64,000 bases of DNA from Spiroplasma sp. SV19 (GCF_030060925.1 NZ_CP045455.1:620001-684000), one strand, 5' to 3'; positions 9,698 through 19,441 are shown, counted from the stretch's first letter. Numbers and translations: made by a program. The notes: a model not told the origin generated them from the sequence alone.

Positions 9698-10423
9698 TTA
9701 TTTTTTGTTTTTAATTTTTGTTAATAAGACTTTTTGTTGTGGTGTTAAAGTTATTTTTGATAATAAATCTGGTCGTTTTAATCAAGTTTTTTTTAACGCC
9801 TCATATTCTCGTCATTGGGCAATATTTTGATGATGGCCACTTAACAAAACCTCAGGAACAAGATGACCATCGTATGCAACTGGTTTTGTATAAACAGGAT
9901 AATCTAAAAGATTATTTGTAAAAGAATCATTAAGATGTGACTGTACATTAATAACATCATTGCATAATCTTGCCACACTATCAATCACAATCATACTCGC
10001 TAATTCTCCACCTGTTAAAACATAATCACCAATTGATAATTCATAATCAACATAATATAAAATTCTTTCGTCAAAACCTTCATAATGACCACAAATTAAA
10101 ATTAAATCCTGCTCTTGTTTTGCTAATTGTTGAGCTTGTTGCTGATTATATTGTTTTCCCTGGGGTGATAATAAAATAGTAATACTATTTTTGGTTTGGT
10201 GGGCTTTAATTGCCTTCACTAATGGCTCAATCATTAAGACCATGCCTTCACCACCACCATATTGGTAATCATCCACTTGTTGATGTTTACCAATACTATA
10301 GTCCCGAAGATTAACAATATTAATTGTAATTAATTTTTTTGCTAAAGCTTTTTTAATAATTGATGTTGTTAAAAAATCATTAAACATTTCTGGAAATAAA
10401 GTCAATACTGTAAACTGTTTCAT
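9698..10423 (-). CDS. trmD: tRNA (guanine-N1)-methyltransferase
   Basis: Methylates G37 of tRNAs that read CNN codons, preventing frameshifts; it uses S-adenosylmethionine. The 241 residues show the SPOUT trefoil-knot motifs LICGHYEGFDERI and SIGDYVLTGGELA, and the early QYGGGEGMV. The last 38 residues follow a TGA Trp codon. It starts directly after the rimM stop. The C-terminal domain ends in a Lys-rich stretch. Confidence 0.96.
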
Positions 10424-10915
10424 TTAAATCACCTTTTTTAAAATTATTTTTTGTTGAGACAAATCAATTTGTTCAATGTATTCATCAACATATGGAATCA
10501 TCATTTTTGTTTCATCAGTTTTTTTAATTTCAAAAACAACATGTGCTTTTGTTTCAAATTGATGCAATAATGTTCCAATTACAACATTTTGATAAAAAAC
10601 TTTAAAATTAGTTAAATCTTCTTGACTAATAATTGTTGCTAATTCCAAATCCGCCTTTTGGCATAACAAATAACATTCTTTAAAACCTAGCACTTCATTA
10701 ATATTATTAAATTCTTTAAATTTAAGAATATAACTTTGATTAGCAAGTGTAATTTTAATTAATGTTACTGGTTGATAAAGCAATGGCAACTTTAAAAACA
10801 TTAACTTATTAACTAACTGTTTTACATCCTTGATGTTAATTAATAAGGTTGCCTTAACTTCCCCTTTAATTCCATGCGGTTTATTAATTCTAAAAATTTT
10901 TAATAAATCTTCCAT
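10424..10915 (-). CDS. rimM: Ribosome maturation factor RimM
   Basis: Assists 30S head assembly by binding S19. The 163 residues begin with the family motif RINKPHGIKGEVKA, and the C-terminal PRC-barrel region contains MMIPYVDEYIEQID, matching the usual LIPfv..VV..VD. Stop-start contacts on both sides (khpA upstream, trmD downstream) indicate a tightly packed operon. Confidence 0.92.
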   Translation of the reverse strand: MEDLLKIFRINKPHGIKGEVKATLLINIKDVKQLVNKLMFLKLPLLYQPVTLIKITLANQSYILKFKEFNNINEVLGFKECYLLCQKADLELATIISQEDLTNFKVFYQNVVIGTLLHQFETKAHVVFEIKKTDETKMMIPYVDEYIEQIDLSQQKIILKKVI

Positions 10916-11173
10916 TTAAAAAACCTCAAATTTAATATTAACTTTATGCTGATCAACTTGTCCTCTAATGTTTAATAATGCTCGCAAACTATTGGCAATT
11001 AAACCTGATTTACCAACAACATACCCAAAAACTTCTTCACTACACATTACTAATAAATCAATTTCACCTGTTTTTGTTTCTGGCAACTGTCGAATCTCAT
11101 AATATAGTTCGTTATTGTCTTGAGAAATTAACGGCTCAATTAAATTTTTAAATTCTGTAATATACATTGTCAA
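10916..11173 (-). CDS. khpA: KH-domain RNA-binding protein KhpA (YlqC)
   Basis: Small RNA-binding protein of 85 residues with one KH domain. The RNA-binding loop is VVGKSGLIANSLRALL, which has GKSG in place of the common GKRG. It lies between rpsP and rimM, the usual site in Firmicutes and Mollicutes. In related bacteria it pairs with KhpB/Jag; no such gene is in this window. Confidence 0.9.
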   Translation of the reverse strand: MTMYITEFKNLIEPLISQDNNELYYEIRQLPETKTGEIDLLVMCSEEVFGYVVGKSGLIANSLRALLNIRGQVDQHKVNIKFEVF

Positions 11174-11195
11174 CTGTTAAAATTTTAAATTATAA

Positions 11196-11483
11196 CTATT
11201 TTTTTGTGCTTTTTCTGGGTTTTGAAGCTTGTCGTTCATTATGTAATTTAGTCATTAAACCTTCTTTACTTAATAAATTACGGACTGTATCAGTTGGCTG
11301 TGCTCCTGTTGATAATCACTTGTAAGCAATATCTTGATCAATTTTCACATCCCCATTAAGAGGATTATATGTTCCAATTAATTCAATATATTCCCCATCA
11401 CGTTTGACACGAGCATCTGTTGCAACAATTCGATAAAATGCTGCCTTCTTTTTACCTGTTCTTTTTAAACGTAATTTTACCAT
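11196..11483 (-). CDS. rpsP: 30S ribosomal protein S16
   Basis: Protein of 95 residues starting [20 protein letters not shown], followed by the typical GTYNPL near residue 40 and a conserved [12 protein letters not shown] (Trp is TGA). It is the first gene of the operon and directly follows a strong promoter. Confidence 0.96.
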
Positions 11484-11541
11484 CAATCTTTTCCTTTCTA
11501 ATTTTTTTTCCTGTTAAACTATGAAACTTAACATCTTATGT

Positions 11542-11570
11542 ATCATACCTTAAATAAAAAAAAGAGTCAA
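11542..11570 (-). promoter_or_regulatory. rpsP operon promoter
   Basis: Minus-strand TTGACT, 17-nt spacer, TATGAT; near consensus for the main sigma factor. Its -35 box directly abuts the left 21-bp direct repeat of the accessory island, so the island inserted just upstream of this promoter without breaking it. Confidence 0.82.
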
Positions 11571-11590
11571 GTTTTTTAACTTAACACTGT
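11570..11590 (+). repeat. Left 21-bp direct repeat of the accessory island
   Basis: The 21-mer beginning AGTTTTTTAACTTAACAC and ending TGT occurs here and, in the same orientation, at 15362-15382. The copies bracket 3.77 kb holding transposase pieces and cargo genes. This is most simply a long target-site duplication or a recombined element end. Confidence 0.8.
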
Positions 11591-11650
11591 GTAAAAACCA
11601 TACACATTTAAGACCACCTAAATCTTTAAAATTAAATTAGGAGGTTTAAA

Positions 11651-11896
11651 ATGATAGCAAGTATTATTACAGAAAACGAGTTATATAAATTACATCGTAG
11701 TTTTAAAAAATGATATAGGCAAGTTACAGCAACTAAGGAAACAAATTATATTTATAATAATTTATCGAATTATTTTAATTTATGTCATAAATATTATCTT
11801 AAAACCTATTCATTAAATCAGTTAATTAAATTATTTTATAGAGGGAAACAAACATTTTACAATTGATCAAACAAAATTATAAAACTTATAATTTAA
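11651..11896 (+). pseudogene. N-terminal fragment of a transposase-like protein
   Basis: 81 codons starting MIASIITENELYKLHRSFKK behind a perfect TAGGAGG site. Residues about 52-72 (YSLNQLIKLFYRGKQTFYNW) look like a helix-turn-helix. The frame closes after KLII, but the next frame continues TYNLTNKKDLFF, suggesting a frameshift in a longer protein. A stem 11613-11621/11637-11645 (one mismatch) buries the ribosome site, a device known in insertion sequences to block translation of read-through mRNA. With the C-terminal piece at 14980-15333, I infer two halves of one decayed transposase; I have not aligned them to any family. Confidence 0.5.
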
Positions 11897-12009
11897 CAAA
11901 TAAAAAAGATTTATTTTTTTAATAAATCCATACTTTGTTACTTACCCGCAAATTGGAGCAAATTATTTAGTTTTTAATTACATATTAAATATTACAACAA
12001 AAGACAGTT

Positions 12010-13851
12010 TTAAAAATTAACACTTTTTCAACAAGCACTCATTGAAGCAAAATATAAATTACCAGCTTTATCAATTGTAAAGTCCATAGGAGATAAACCA
12101 GAAGTGGCAAGGTTAATATTATTGTTTTTATGAACTGAACCATAAACTGTAATATAATAAATATTATTATTTTGATCTACTTTAAGAACTTCAATCTCTC
12201 CATGACTTGGAGTTGAAGTTACATTCTTAAATGTGCCTTCATTAAAAGCACATTTATAAACTATGTTTCCTGCTACATAAACATCTCCCGCAGAATTAAT
12301 AAAAATTGCATCAACCAGTCCTTTTATTTCACTTACTATTAAAAAATTATTACCATTATCTGAAGACTTATATAAACCACTATTTGTAGTAACAAAAATT
12401 ATTCCCCTTTGATCTTCTTGTAATTTATTAATAATTATTCCTTCTAATTCTGTTATTTTTTGAAGATTACTCATAGTTTTATTTCATTTTGACAAACCAA
12501 TCTTTGTTTTATCATATCTAGATTTATTAACAAAATATACAGTACCATCATTAGTAACAAGAACTTGACTAATTTCTCCAAACATTGTAAAACCAGTTTC
12601 TGGAACAGTTGTTAAAGTATTTTTTTCGTCATCATATTGATAAAGTTTCTCTTCTTTGTCTTTGATATATATTCTTTTATTATTATTTGAAAGATAAATA
12701 TCATTTACTTCTAGATTTGAACTAGCACCAACATTAATAAAATTATTGCCATTATCTGAAGATTTATATAATCCACTTTCTGTTCCAATATAAATAGTTC
12801 CATTAGATGTTATTTTTAAATCAAAAACTTTATAATTATTTTTAAAAACAGCTTCAAAATTAGATCCATCCGCTAACAACTTATATACTTTATAATCATT
12901 AGAAATTAAATATATTGCTCCATCTCCTGCATTTATAAAACTATGCATAGGAACAAACTCAGTTGGCATTGCTTCAATATTTGTAATTGTAAAATTAACT
13001 GTAACATCATTAAAATAAAAAATATTATCAATAGGAGTTATTACAGCTGAACCAACAAAATTATTAACTTTAACATTTATAACTTTAACTTTATTTATCA
13101 TTAAATTTGTGTTATTTGTTTTTAATACATTAGAAATTTTAGTGCCATCAGGTTCTAACGCGGTGCCAATATAAATCTCACCTAGATTTCTATTAGTAAT
13201 AATTGAATTAAGATCAACTTTAACTGGTGCCAATTGAACATTTTTGACTGTCACTGCTACTTCTTTTGTATTTGTTAAATAATTTCGATCAATTAATGTA
13301 ATATTAACAAGATTATCACCAACATTTAAAACATCATTTGGGTTTTTAAATTCAAATTTAACCTTAATATCATTAATAATATTTTTTAATAAATTTGAAA
13401 TTTCATCATTTTTTTGTCCTGAAAATAAACTTTTCCCATTAATAGAAGTTAAATTTGCTGCAATTGAGTCTAAATCTACTTGCGTTGGTTTTGGTTGAAT
13501 ATTGTTAATTTTTATTGTAACATTTGCTAAAAAATTTGATGTTAAATCTGTTTGTCAAATTTTAACATTTATATTTGATGTTCCAACAACATAAATTGGT
13601 GTTTGTTCATAACTAATATTAACTTTTTCTGGTAAAAAAGTATAAATTAATTCTAACGCTTCATCATTAATTGAATCATTTAAAAATAAAGTAGTCCCAT
13701 CAATAGTTTTGATTTTATTTGCTACTTCTGTTAAATTAATTTTTTTAATAGGGTCTTTTGGTCAGTCAATGTTTGGAGCAGTACAAGCAATAGCACTAAT
13801 TGAAGTACTAGATAATCCTACAACTCCTAATATACTTAATAATTTTTTCAT
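12010..13851 (-). CDS. Surface lipoprotein with BNR (Asp-box) repeats
   Basis: 613 residues. A lipoprotein signal peptide ends in ISAIAC, so the Cys near residue 24 should be lipidated and the protein held on the outer face of the membrane. The first ~230 residues contain two or three similar beta-rich modules. The C-terminal half contains twice the sequence GLYKSSDNGNNF, a BNR/Asp-box (S-x-D-x-G-x-x-F) of beta-propellers, with other propeller blades around it (GTIYIGTESG, GDVYVAGN, GNLYFAS). It is probably an adhesin or sugar-binding protein; no sialidase active site is evident. It lies inside the 21-bp repeat island, opposite in strand to the transposase pieces. Confidence 0.75.
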
Positions 13852-14023
13852 AATTTGTTTCTCCAAATTTTTCGAATTTTATTTATAAACTCATTTTAAT
13901 TATATCAAAATTTTATCTTATATTTTATTTTTTTGATGATTTCTTATTTCTTCATCAATTATTGTAAACTAATTTCAACATCATTTTTAATAAAATTTTT
14001 AAATCTTTGGTTATATTCTGAAC

Positions 14024-14045
14024 AAAAAAAAAAAAAAAAAAAAAA
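14024..14045. repeat. Homopolymer tract of 22 A
   Basis: Twenty-two uninterrupted A on the plus strand within the methyltransferase remnant. It is the longest homopolymer in the window; such tracts slip readily during replication and are also prone to sequencing error. Confidence 0.85.
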
Positions 14046-14128
14046 GTTTGTGAAACTAGAAGCAAACAACTTTTTACAAAAGAAATTACCTAGTAATTTT
14101 TGAAGAAAACTTGCCAAAGGCAAGTTTT
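14041..14128. repeat. Three hairpins in tandem next to the A22 tract
   Basis: Stems AAAAAGTT/AACTTTTT (14041-14075), AAATTAC/GTAATTT (14083-14099) and AAAACTTGCC/GGCAAGTTTT (14106-14128) follow one another within 88 bases. Each ends in a run of T on the plus strand, like three stacked terminators. This is foreign to the methyltransferase coding sequence. Confidence 0.7.
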
Positions 14129-14832
14129 TACAATGACACACCTTTCTCTCAGAAGTTAAATTTTTATCTAATTGATTTATTTGTTTCTCTAAAGTAATTA
14201 TTTTATTTTTTATTTCATTAATGCTGATAATATTGTTATTTTCATCTAACTCCGAATTATCTAAATAATCTTTTAAATTATCTTTTGCAATAATTAAATT
14301 GTTAATTTCTAACAAGTCTTTTTTTCTTTTTTCATTATTAATAATTATCTTGTTAATATATTCCTGACAATTTACATCATTTTCATAGCAAGAAAAATCT
14401 TTTTGATCTAGTAGGATACCTTTAAAATCATCACAAGCAAGACAGTAACCATATTTATGCTTACATTTTTGTAATAAGCCTTTAACGTTTTCTCAAACAA
14501 TATATTTAAGTTTATGCACTCATTTTTTTCAATTATCCTAATTGTTTCTAAAAATAATAAATTCCTAGTTGATTCAATGTTCTTTTTCCCAGCGTTGCTT
14601 CAATCTTGGCAAGGTGAACCATGAACCAATAAATCAATTTGAGTAGTTCATTTCCAAACATCTTGTGGTGAATATTTATTTTTAAACAAACGATTATATG
14701 CAATTGTTGCATAGTCTAAAACTTCAATATAATCAGTTGACTTAATATCATAACCTAAATGTTCTAAAGCTTTTCTTGGGGATTCAATTCCACCAAAAAT
14801 TTCTAATACCTTTATTCGTTTGTTACTTTTGA

Positions 14833-14970
14833 CTAGATTCATTGAATTTGCCCTCCTGGAATATTTAACTTATAAGTTATTCAAACACACCCTTGATTAA
14901 AACTAGTTGTGCATTCCTTGAATTTAATTCGCTTTTTATAAATTAATATTTGCAAATTATCTTTGTTCAT
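14833..14970 (-). CDS. Small unrecognised protein overlapping the methyltransferase start
   Basis: 45 residues, [20 protein letters not shown]..., with two Trp as TGA and the ending GGQIQWI. Its last 10 bases overlap the methyltransferase start, whose ribosome site lies within it: phage-like compaction. It has no clear ribosome site of its own and begins about ten bases from the broken edge of the transposase remnant, so it may itself be a cut-off gene end. Confidence 0.35.
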
Positions 14971-14979
14971 TTCAAATAA

Positions 14980-15333
14980 ATTGGTTCTTTATTTGTTGAT
15001 GCACCTGCGAGTGAAAAAATTAATTTATTTTTATCAATAACTTCAACAAGAGTAACAAATAATGGTTCATCAATTAGCTATAAAAATAAAAAATATACGG
15101 CATATGATAATAAAAAATTAAAAACTTTTAAACCAAAAGCAAAAGTTATAATAATTAAAACATTTGATGAAATATTATATTTAAAACATGAAAATAAAAT
15201 TTCTACTTTATTAGAATATACTTCTAACATTAAAAAGATAGAAAATAAATTACCAAAATCTAAAAGTCATAAACCAAAAGCAAATCATCCATGATATGAC
15301 AGATATACTATGAACCAGTTATTAATCAAATAA
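14980..15333 (+). pseudogene. C-terminal remnant of a transposase
   Basis: Open frame of 117 residues without a start. It shows features seen at the end of DDE transposases of the IS481/IS1202-like type: the segment RVTNNGSSISYKNKKYTAYD (a small beta-barrel) followed by a basic end with KSHKPKANHPW. The catalytic core is missing. It lies 28 bp inside the right copy of the 21-bp direct repeat. Confidence 0.6.
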
Positions 15334-15361
15334 TTTTGCGAAATTTTTGCTAGATATTGAC

Positions 15362-15382
15362 AGTTTTTTAACTTAACACTGT
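15362..15382 (+). repeat. Right 21-bp direct repeat of the accessory island
   Basis: Exact copy of 11570-11590 in the same orientation, 3.79 kb away. Bases beyond the 21 differ on both sides. Confidence 0.8.
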
Positions 15383-15524
15383 CCCTATTTTTGTCATAAG
15401 AAATATTTGAGACTTTTAACAGTAAATTTTATTTAGAATAACAACAACTATTCTTACAAATTATTTGAAAAGCAAAGTTCTGTTAATTTCATTTACAATC
15501 TAATAATAATTAAACTCCCAAATC

Positions 15525-16427
15525 CTACTTATTTTTAACAATATCATGACCACCAAAGGCAAAGCGAAGTGCTGCAACCACCTTTCCTGCAAAAGTATCA
15601 TTTTGTTGACTACGTTGGCGCATAATTACTGATAAAGCTATGATTGGAGCTGGCGTTCCTTGTGTTAAAGCTTCTTGCACCGTTCAAAGGCCTTCACCAT
15701 TCATATTCATAACGCCTTTTAAATTATCTAATGTTGGGTCATTATGAAAAGTTTCTGCCATTAATTCAATCAATCAACTTCGAATAACACTCCCACGATT
15801 TCACAAATGACTAATTTTTGCTAAATTATAATTAAACTCTGAATTATAAAGAATTTCATATCCTTCTGCTAAGGCTTGCATCATTCCATATTCAATCCCA
15901 TTGTGAATCATCTTTGCATAATGCCCACTACCAACTGGTCCTGTGTGCAAAAACCCATCTTCAACAGCTAATGATTCAAAAAATGGTGTTAGCACTTTAA
16001 TAACTTCTAATTTTCCACCAACCATTAAACAACTACCTTTTAAAGCCCCATTCCAACCACCGCTCGTTCCACAATCAACAAAATGAATTCCTTTTTCACT
16101 GGCAATTGATGATCGGCGAATTGAATCTTGGTAAAAAGAATTCCCAGCATCAATAACACAATCATCTGGTGCTAGTTTTTCAATTACTTCCGAAAAAACT
16201 TTCTCGGTAATTTCCCCAGTTGGAACAAGTAACATAATATAACGTGGCTTTGGTAAATTTATAATTAATTCATCTAAACTTTGGGCGGTTTTAATGTTTT
16301 TAGCTGCCAGAAAAGCATATTCTGTTTGCTTAATATCATATCCAATTGGGTCATAGCTATTATTTTTCATATTTTGAATAATATTAATTCCCATTTTTCC
16401 TAATCCAATTAATCCTATTGTTTTCAT
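15525..16427 (-). CDS. gnd: 6-phosphogluconate dehydrogenase, short (GndA/YqeC-like) form
   Basis: NAD(P)-dependent oxidative decarboxylation of 6-phosphogluconate to ribulose 5-phosphate. It is 300 residues, the size of the short GndA type rather than the ~470-residue Gnd. The Rossmann motif is IGLIGLGKMG, the substrate-binding stretch is VIDAGNSFYQDS, then DCGTSGGWNGALKG, and the catalytic Lys lies in YAKMIHNGIEYG. The ATG at 16427 is chosen because AGAGAGG lies 10 bases upstream and the sequence before it is the overlapping end region of the PTS EIIA gene. It is the last gene of the PTS unit, where mtlD would be expected. Confidence 0.88.
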
Positions 16428-16443
16428 TTGTCTTTGTTCCTCT

Positions 16444-16875
16444 CTAATTTGCTCATTCTTCATTGGCAAGATACGCAATAATCTCTGACACTGTTGAACA
16501 CTTTTGATAAAAATCTAATACAGTATCTTCATCAGAAAATAAAAATGCAATATCTTGTAAAGTATCAATTTGATGGTTTCCCTTTAAAGCTAGTCCAATC
16601 ACAAACCGAATCGGCTGGTGATCTCACTGCAGTTCATCTTTTAATTTTAGAAAAATAATTCCCTCTTCATTAATATTTTCGGTTTCTTCACAATGAGGAA
16701 TTGCCAAGTAATTGCCAATTGCAACACTCACTTTCTGGTCACGAAGAAACATTCCTTTTTTATATGATTCATTAATTCACCCTTTCTCAATCATTAAATT
16801 CCCAACATATTCAATTGCTTCTGATTTATTACTAAAACTTTTATTAAGGTAAATATCTTTTGCCTGTAAAATCAT
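16444..16875 (-). CDS. mtlF: PTS mannitol-type EIIA
   Basis: Soluble phosphocarrier, 143 residues, that takes phosphate from HPr and passes it to EIIB. The active-site His is in YLAIPHCEE (about residue 65), where the family has AIPHG. The Cys after the His is unusual but conservative in size. It starts three bases after the EIICB stop and ends 17 bases before gnd. Two Trp and the penultimate region use TGA. Confidence 0.88.
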
Positions 16876-16878
16876 TTT

Positions 16879-18510
16879 TTATTCCTCTTTCTGTTGTTTT
16901 CTTTTTTGTTTATGAGTAATTAATTCAGCATGTAAATTATCAAAAATATTTTTTCCTAAAAATTGAGAAACAGGATAAATATAAGCATTAGGAATTTTTT
17001 CGTGCGCAATATCAGCAAAAGTTTTCATTGTAACACAAATATCAACATCTGGTGTTAAATCCTTAACAGCACAATTTTTAACAATAATATCAATATTATT
17101 TTTTTCACATCATTTCCGTAAAATAGCCGCCGCCATGGCACTTGAGCCCATTCCGGCATCACAAGCAACCATTAATAACTTTGCCTTTGCTCAATTAAAA
17201 TTTGGCGTTTTTTTTCTATCTTGTGACAACGAAACTACTGGATCTTGAAAAGCAATCCCTTCATCTGTTACATTAACAATCAATTGGTCAGTTTTATGAT
17301 GACGTTTAAAAATCATAATAAATGAAGCAACACCAAAAGCAGTTAACGCTCCTGCAAGAACAGCAATTATATTAATTGCAATTTTAATTGCTGTTGGGGA
17401 CATTGCAATAACAGAGATTAAACTACCAGGAGAAATGACAGCCCGCGTTCCACCACTAAAAATAGCAACAACTCCTAACGAAACAAAAGCACCACTAATT
17501 GTTGCTAAAATCATAATTGGCTCAGCAACAATATAAACATAATGCACTTCATGAATTCCTCCTAGTAATTGAATTGGACTACTTCCTAGTGCAGCAGCAC
17601 GTTGTTGTTTTCTTCAAACAACATATGCTAACAATAATCCAAAACCCGGACCAGGATTTCCACCAACCATAAAAAATCAACTTGCTGGGTTAATAACACC
17701 ATTATCTAACTGACGAACAACATCTTCAGTTCCTAACGGTACCATAACCCCATGATTAAGAGCATTATTTAAAAACATTGCCCGTAATGGTTCTGTTAAA
17801 ATTGCCATAAAGGGAAAAACTCATGGTGTTTTTGTAAAAAGGTTAATAATACTAATCATTACTCAACTAATCCCAAACATTATTCATCCTCATGCATAAA
17901 AAATCATAATGGCATAGATAATCGCAATTAAAGCCAAACTAAAATTTTTTACTAACATTTCAAAACCAACTTTAACACGATTAATATATAATTTTTCTAT
18001 TTTTTTAAAACCATAAACCGTTAGCGGGGCTAAAATCATTGCCCCAATAATTTGGTTTGGGGAATTACTAGCATTAATTGTTTTACCATTAATTAACAAA
18101 ATTGTTGCTCCAAACTGATCATAAACTCAGTCATTTCCAATAATCGCCGCAAAAGTCACAAAGGCTCCAAGCATTCCACCACGCACATCATAAATCATTT
18201 TACCAGCCATAAATCCAATTAAGGATGGAATTAAGTATTTCATAGTGGGTCCAACAAAACGACCAAGGGCCGGAACATTAAATCAACCAATTGATTCACC
18301 TTGAACATTTGTTAAAAACATCGCCGCCATTAAACCTCACGCAATCAAAAGACTGACGGTTGGCATAATCATTCCCGCCATAAAACTTCCAAATTTTTGA
18401 ACCATTTTTCGAATTCCTTTTTTGGCATGTTTTAAATCATCTAAAGCTAATGATTTATCCTGATCAACTTTTAAAGCAAAATTATCCTTTCTTTTTGTAA
18501 TAAACCGCAT
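16879..18510 (-). CDS. mtlA: PTS mannitol-type EIICB permease
   Basis: Membrane permease of 543 residues that imports and phosphorylates a hexitol, probably mannitol. The EIIC part has many membrane segments, with FGSFMAGMIMPTVS, an HGVMVPLG loop and GGNPGPGFGLLL. The EIIB domain is at the C-terminus with the phosphorylated Cys in MVACDAGMGSSAMAA, a mannitol-type signature, and the protein ends in a basic KQKRKQQKEE. The ribosome site TAGGAGG is excellent. The RpiR gene lies 78 bp upstream on the same strand and may control it. Related hexitol permeases cannot be ruled out. Confidence 0.9.
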
Positions 18511-18588
18511 AATATAATCCTCCTAATTTAGATTATAGTTAGGAGCAATATGCCTGTCTATGAATTTTAAAACTCTTGAACTAGTTTC

Positions 18589-19374
18589 CTATTTAGAAAT
18601 AAGTTTTTCGTTTAATAAAAAGATAATTTCCATCACAATCATTGTAAAGGAAATAACACTACTCTGTGCATCAGGTAGAATTTCTTCATTATTAAGAGTC
18701 ATAATATTAATGTTATCTTTTTGATACATTGGTGATAAAAAATTTGATGAAATAAAAACAATTTTACTATTTCTTTCTTTTGCAATGTTATATAAATTTA
18801 TTATTTTTTTTGTTAATCCAGAATACGAAAAAATAAAGACAACCGCATCTTGTGTAATTAAGGATCCTAACTTTAATTGAACATCTAAATCATTTGAAAA
18901 AAAAGTATTATATCCTAATTTAATTAAATAGTTATGAAAGACATTGCAAACATTAATATTAGGTCCTTTCCCAAATAAATAAATATTCTGACCAGGTTGT
19001 AAAAGATTAATAACTTTTATAAATTGTTCAACATAATTATGATTAATATAATTAAAATTTTCTTCAATTTTTAATTGATAAAATGCCAACTTTTGTTCAA
19101 CATTTTTGTTATCTTGTTTTGCAATTGGTTCTAAAATTCTTGCTTCAAATGAAAGAACACGAATTAAATCTTTATACCCCTCTAAATTTAAATCTTTGCA
19201 ATATTTAACAATTGCAGATTTACTACAACTTGTTAATTGACTAAGCTTAGTAATATTAAGATGTATAATATTATTAAGATGTTTTAAAAGTTCTTTTGAG
19301 ATGACATAACGAACTGAACCATTATCATTTTCGGCAAGTTTTTGAATATCATTAATTAGATTTGAGCTTTTCAT
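18589..19374 (-). CDS. RpiR/MurR-family transcription regulator (first of three)
   Basis: 261 residues, with an N-terminal helix-turn-helix (ITKLSQLTSCSKSAIVKYCK) and a C-terminal SIS sugar-phosphate-binding domain (NIYLFGKGP at about 130, VVFIFSYSG at about 185). It lies directly upstream of the mannitol-type PTS genes on the same strand, so it is the likely regulator of that operon. A perfect 13-bp inverted repeat lies 37 bp before its start. The ATG at 19374 is preferred because AGGGGGAA precedes it; an upstream in-frame ATG lacks such a site. Confidence 0.87.
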   Translation of the reverse strand: MKSSNLINDIQKLAENDNGSVRYVISKELLKHLNNIIHLNITKLSQLTSCSKSAIVKYCKDLNLEGYKDLIRVLSFEARILEPIAKQDNKNVEQKLAFYQLKIEENFNYINHNYVEQFIKVINLLQPGQNIYLFGKGPNINVCNVFHNYLIKLGYNTFFSNDLDVQLKLGSLITQDAVVFIFSYSGLTKKIINLYNIAKERNSKIVFISSNFLSPMYQKDNINIMTLNNEEILPDAQSSVISFTMIVMEIIFLLNEKLISK

Positions 19375-19410
19375 AATAAATTTCCCCCTAAAAAGATGAC
19401 TTAAAAGCAC

Positions 19411-19441
19411 TAATAATGTACAAATAAATTGTACATTATTA
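19411..19441. promoter_or_regulatory. 31-bp palindrome, candidate RpiR operator
   Basis: Perfect 13-bp arms TAATAATGTACAA/TTGTACATTATTA around ATAAA, 37 bp upstream of the RpiR gene start. There is no T-run after it in the direction of the gene, so it is not a terminator; an autoregulatory operator is the simplest reading. Confidence 0.55.

Larger units (their letters stand above)
13959..14842 (-). pseudogene. Broken DNA (cytosine-5) methyltransferase
   Basis: The start (ATG 14842, ribosome site AGGAGGG) encodes motif [11 protein letters not shown] and, after a TGA Trp, motif IV HGSPCQDWSNAGKK with the catalytic Pro-Cys. The frame then shifts near 14535-14550; motif VI follows in another frame as LKYIVWENVKGLL. 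The distal part holds a Lys-rich coil, then an insert with three tandem hairpins and a run of 22 A (T on this strand), after which no further methyltransferase motifs (IX, X) are seen. Inactive as it stands. Phage-type C5 methylases have a similar start, so a viral or mobile origin is likely (inference). Confidence 0.75.

Noticed and set aside
12003-12026. A third, degenerate copy of the 21-bp island repeat (CAGTTTTAAAAATTAACACT).
   Set aside because: It overlaps the last codons of the lipoprotein gene and differs at several places; AT-rich chance similarity is enough.
14041-14128. Reading the tandem hairpins as a CRISPR array.
   Set aside because: The stems differ in sequence and there are no equal spacers or cas genes.
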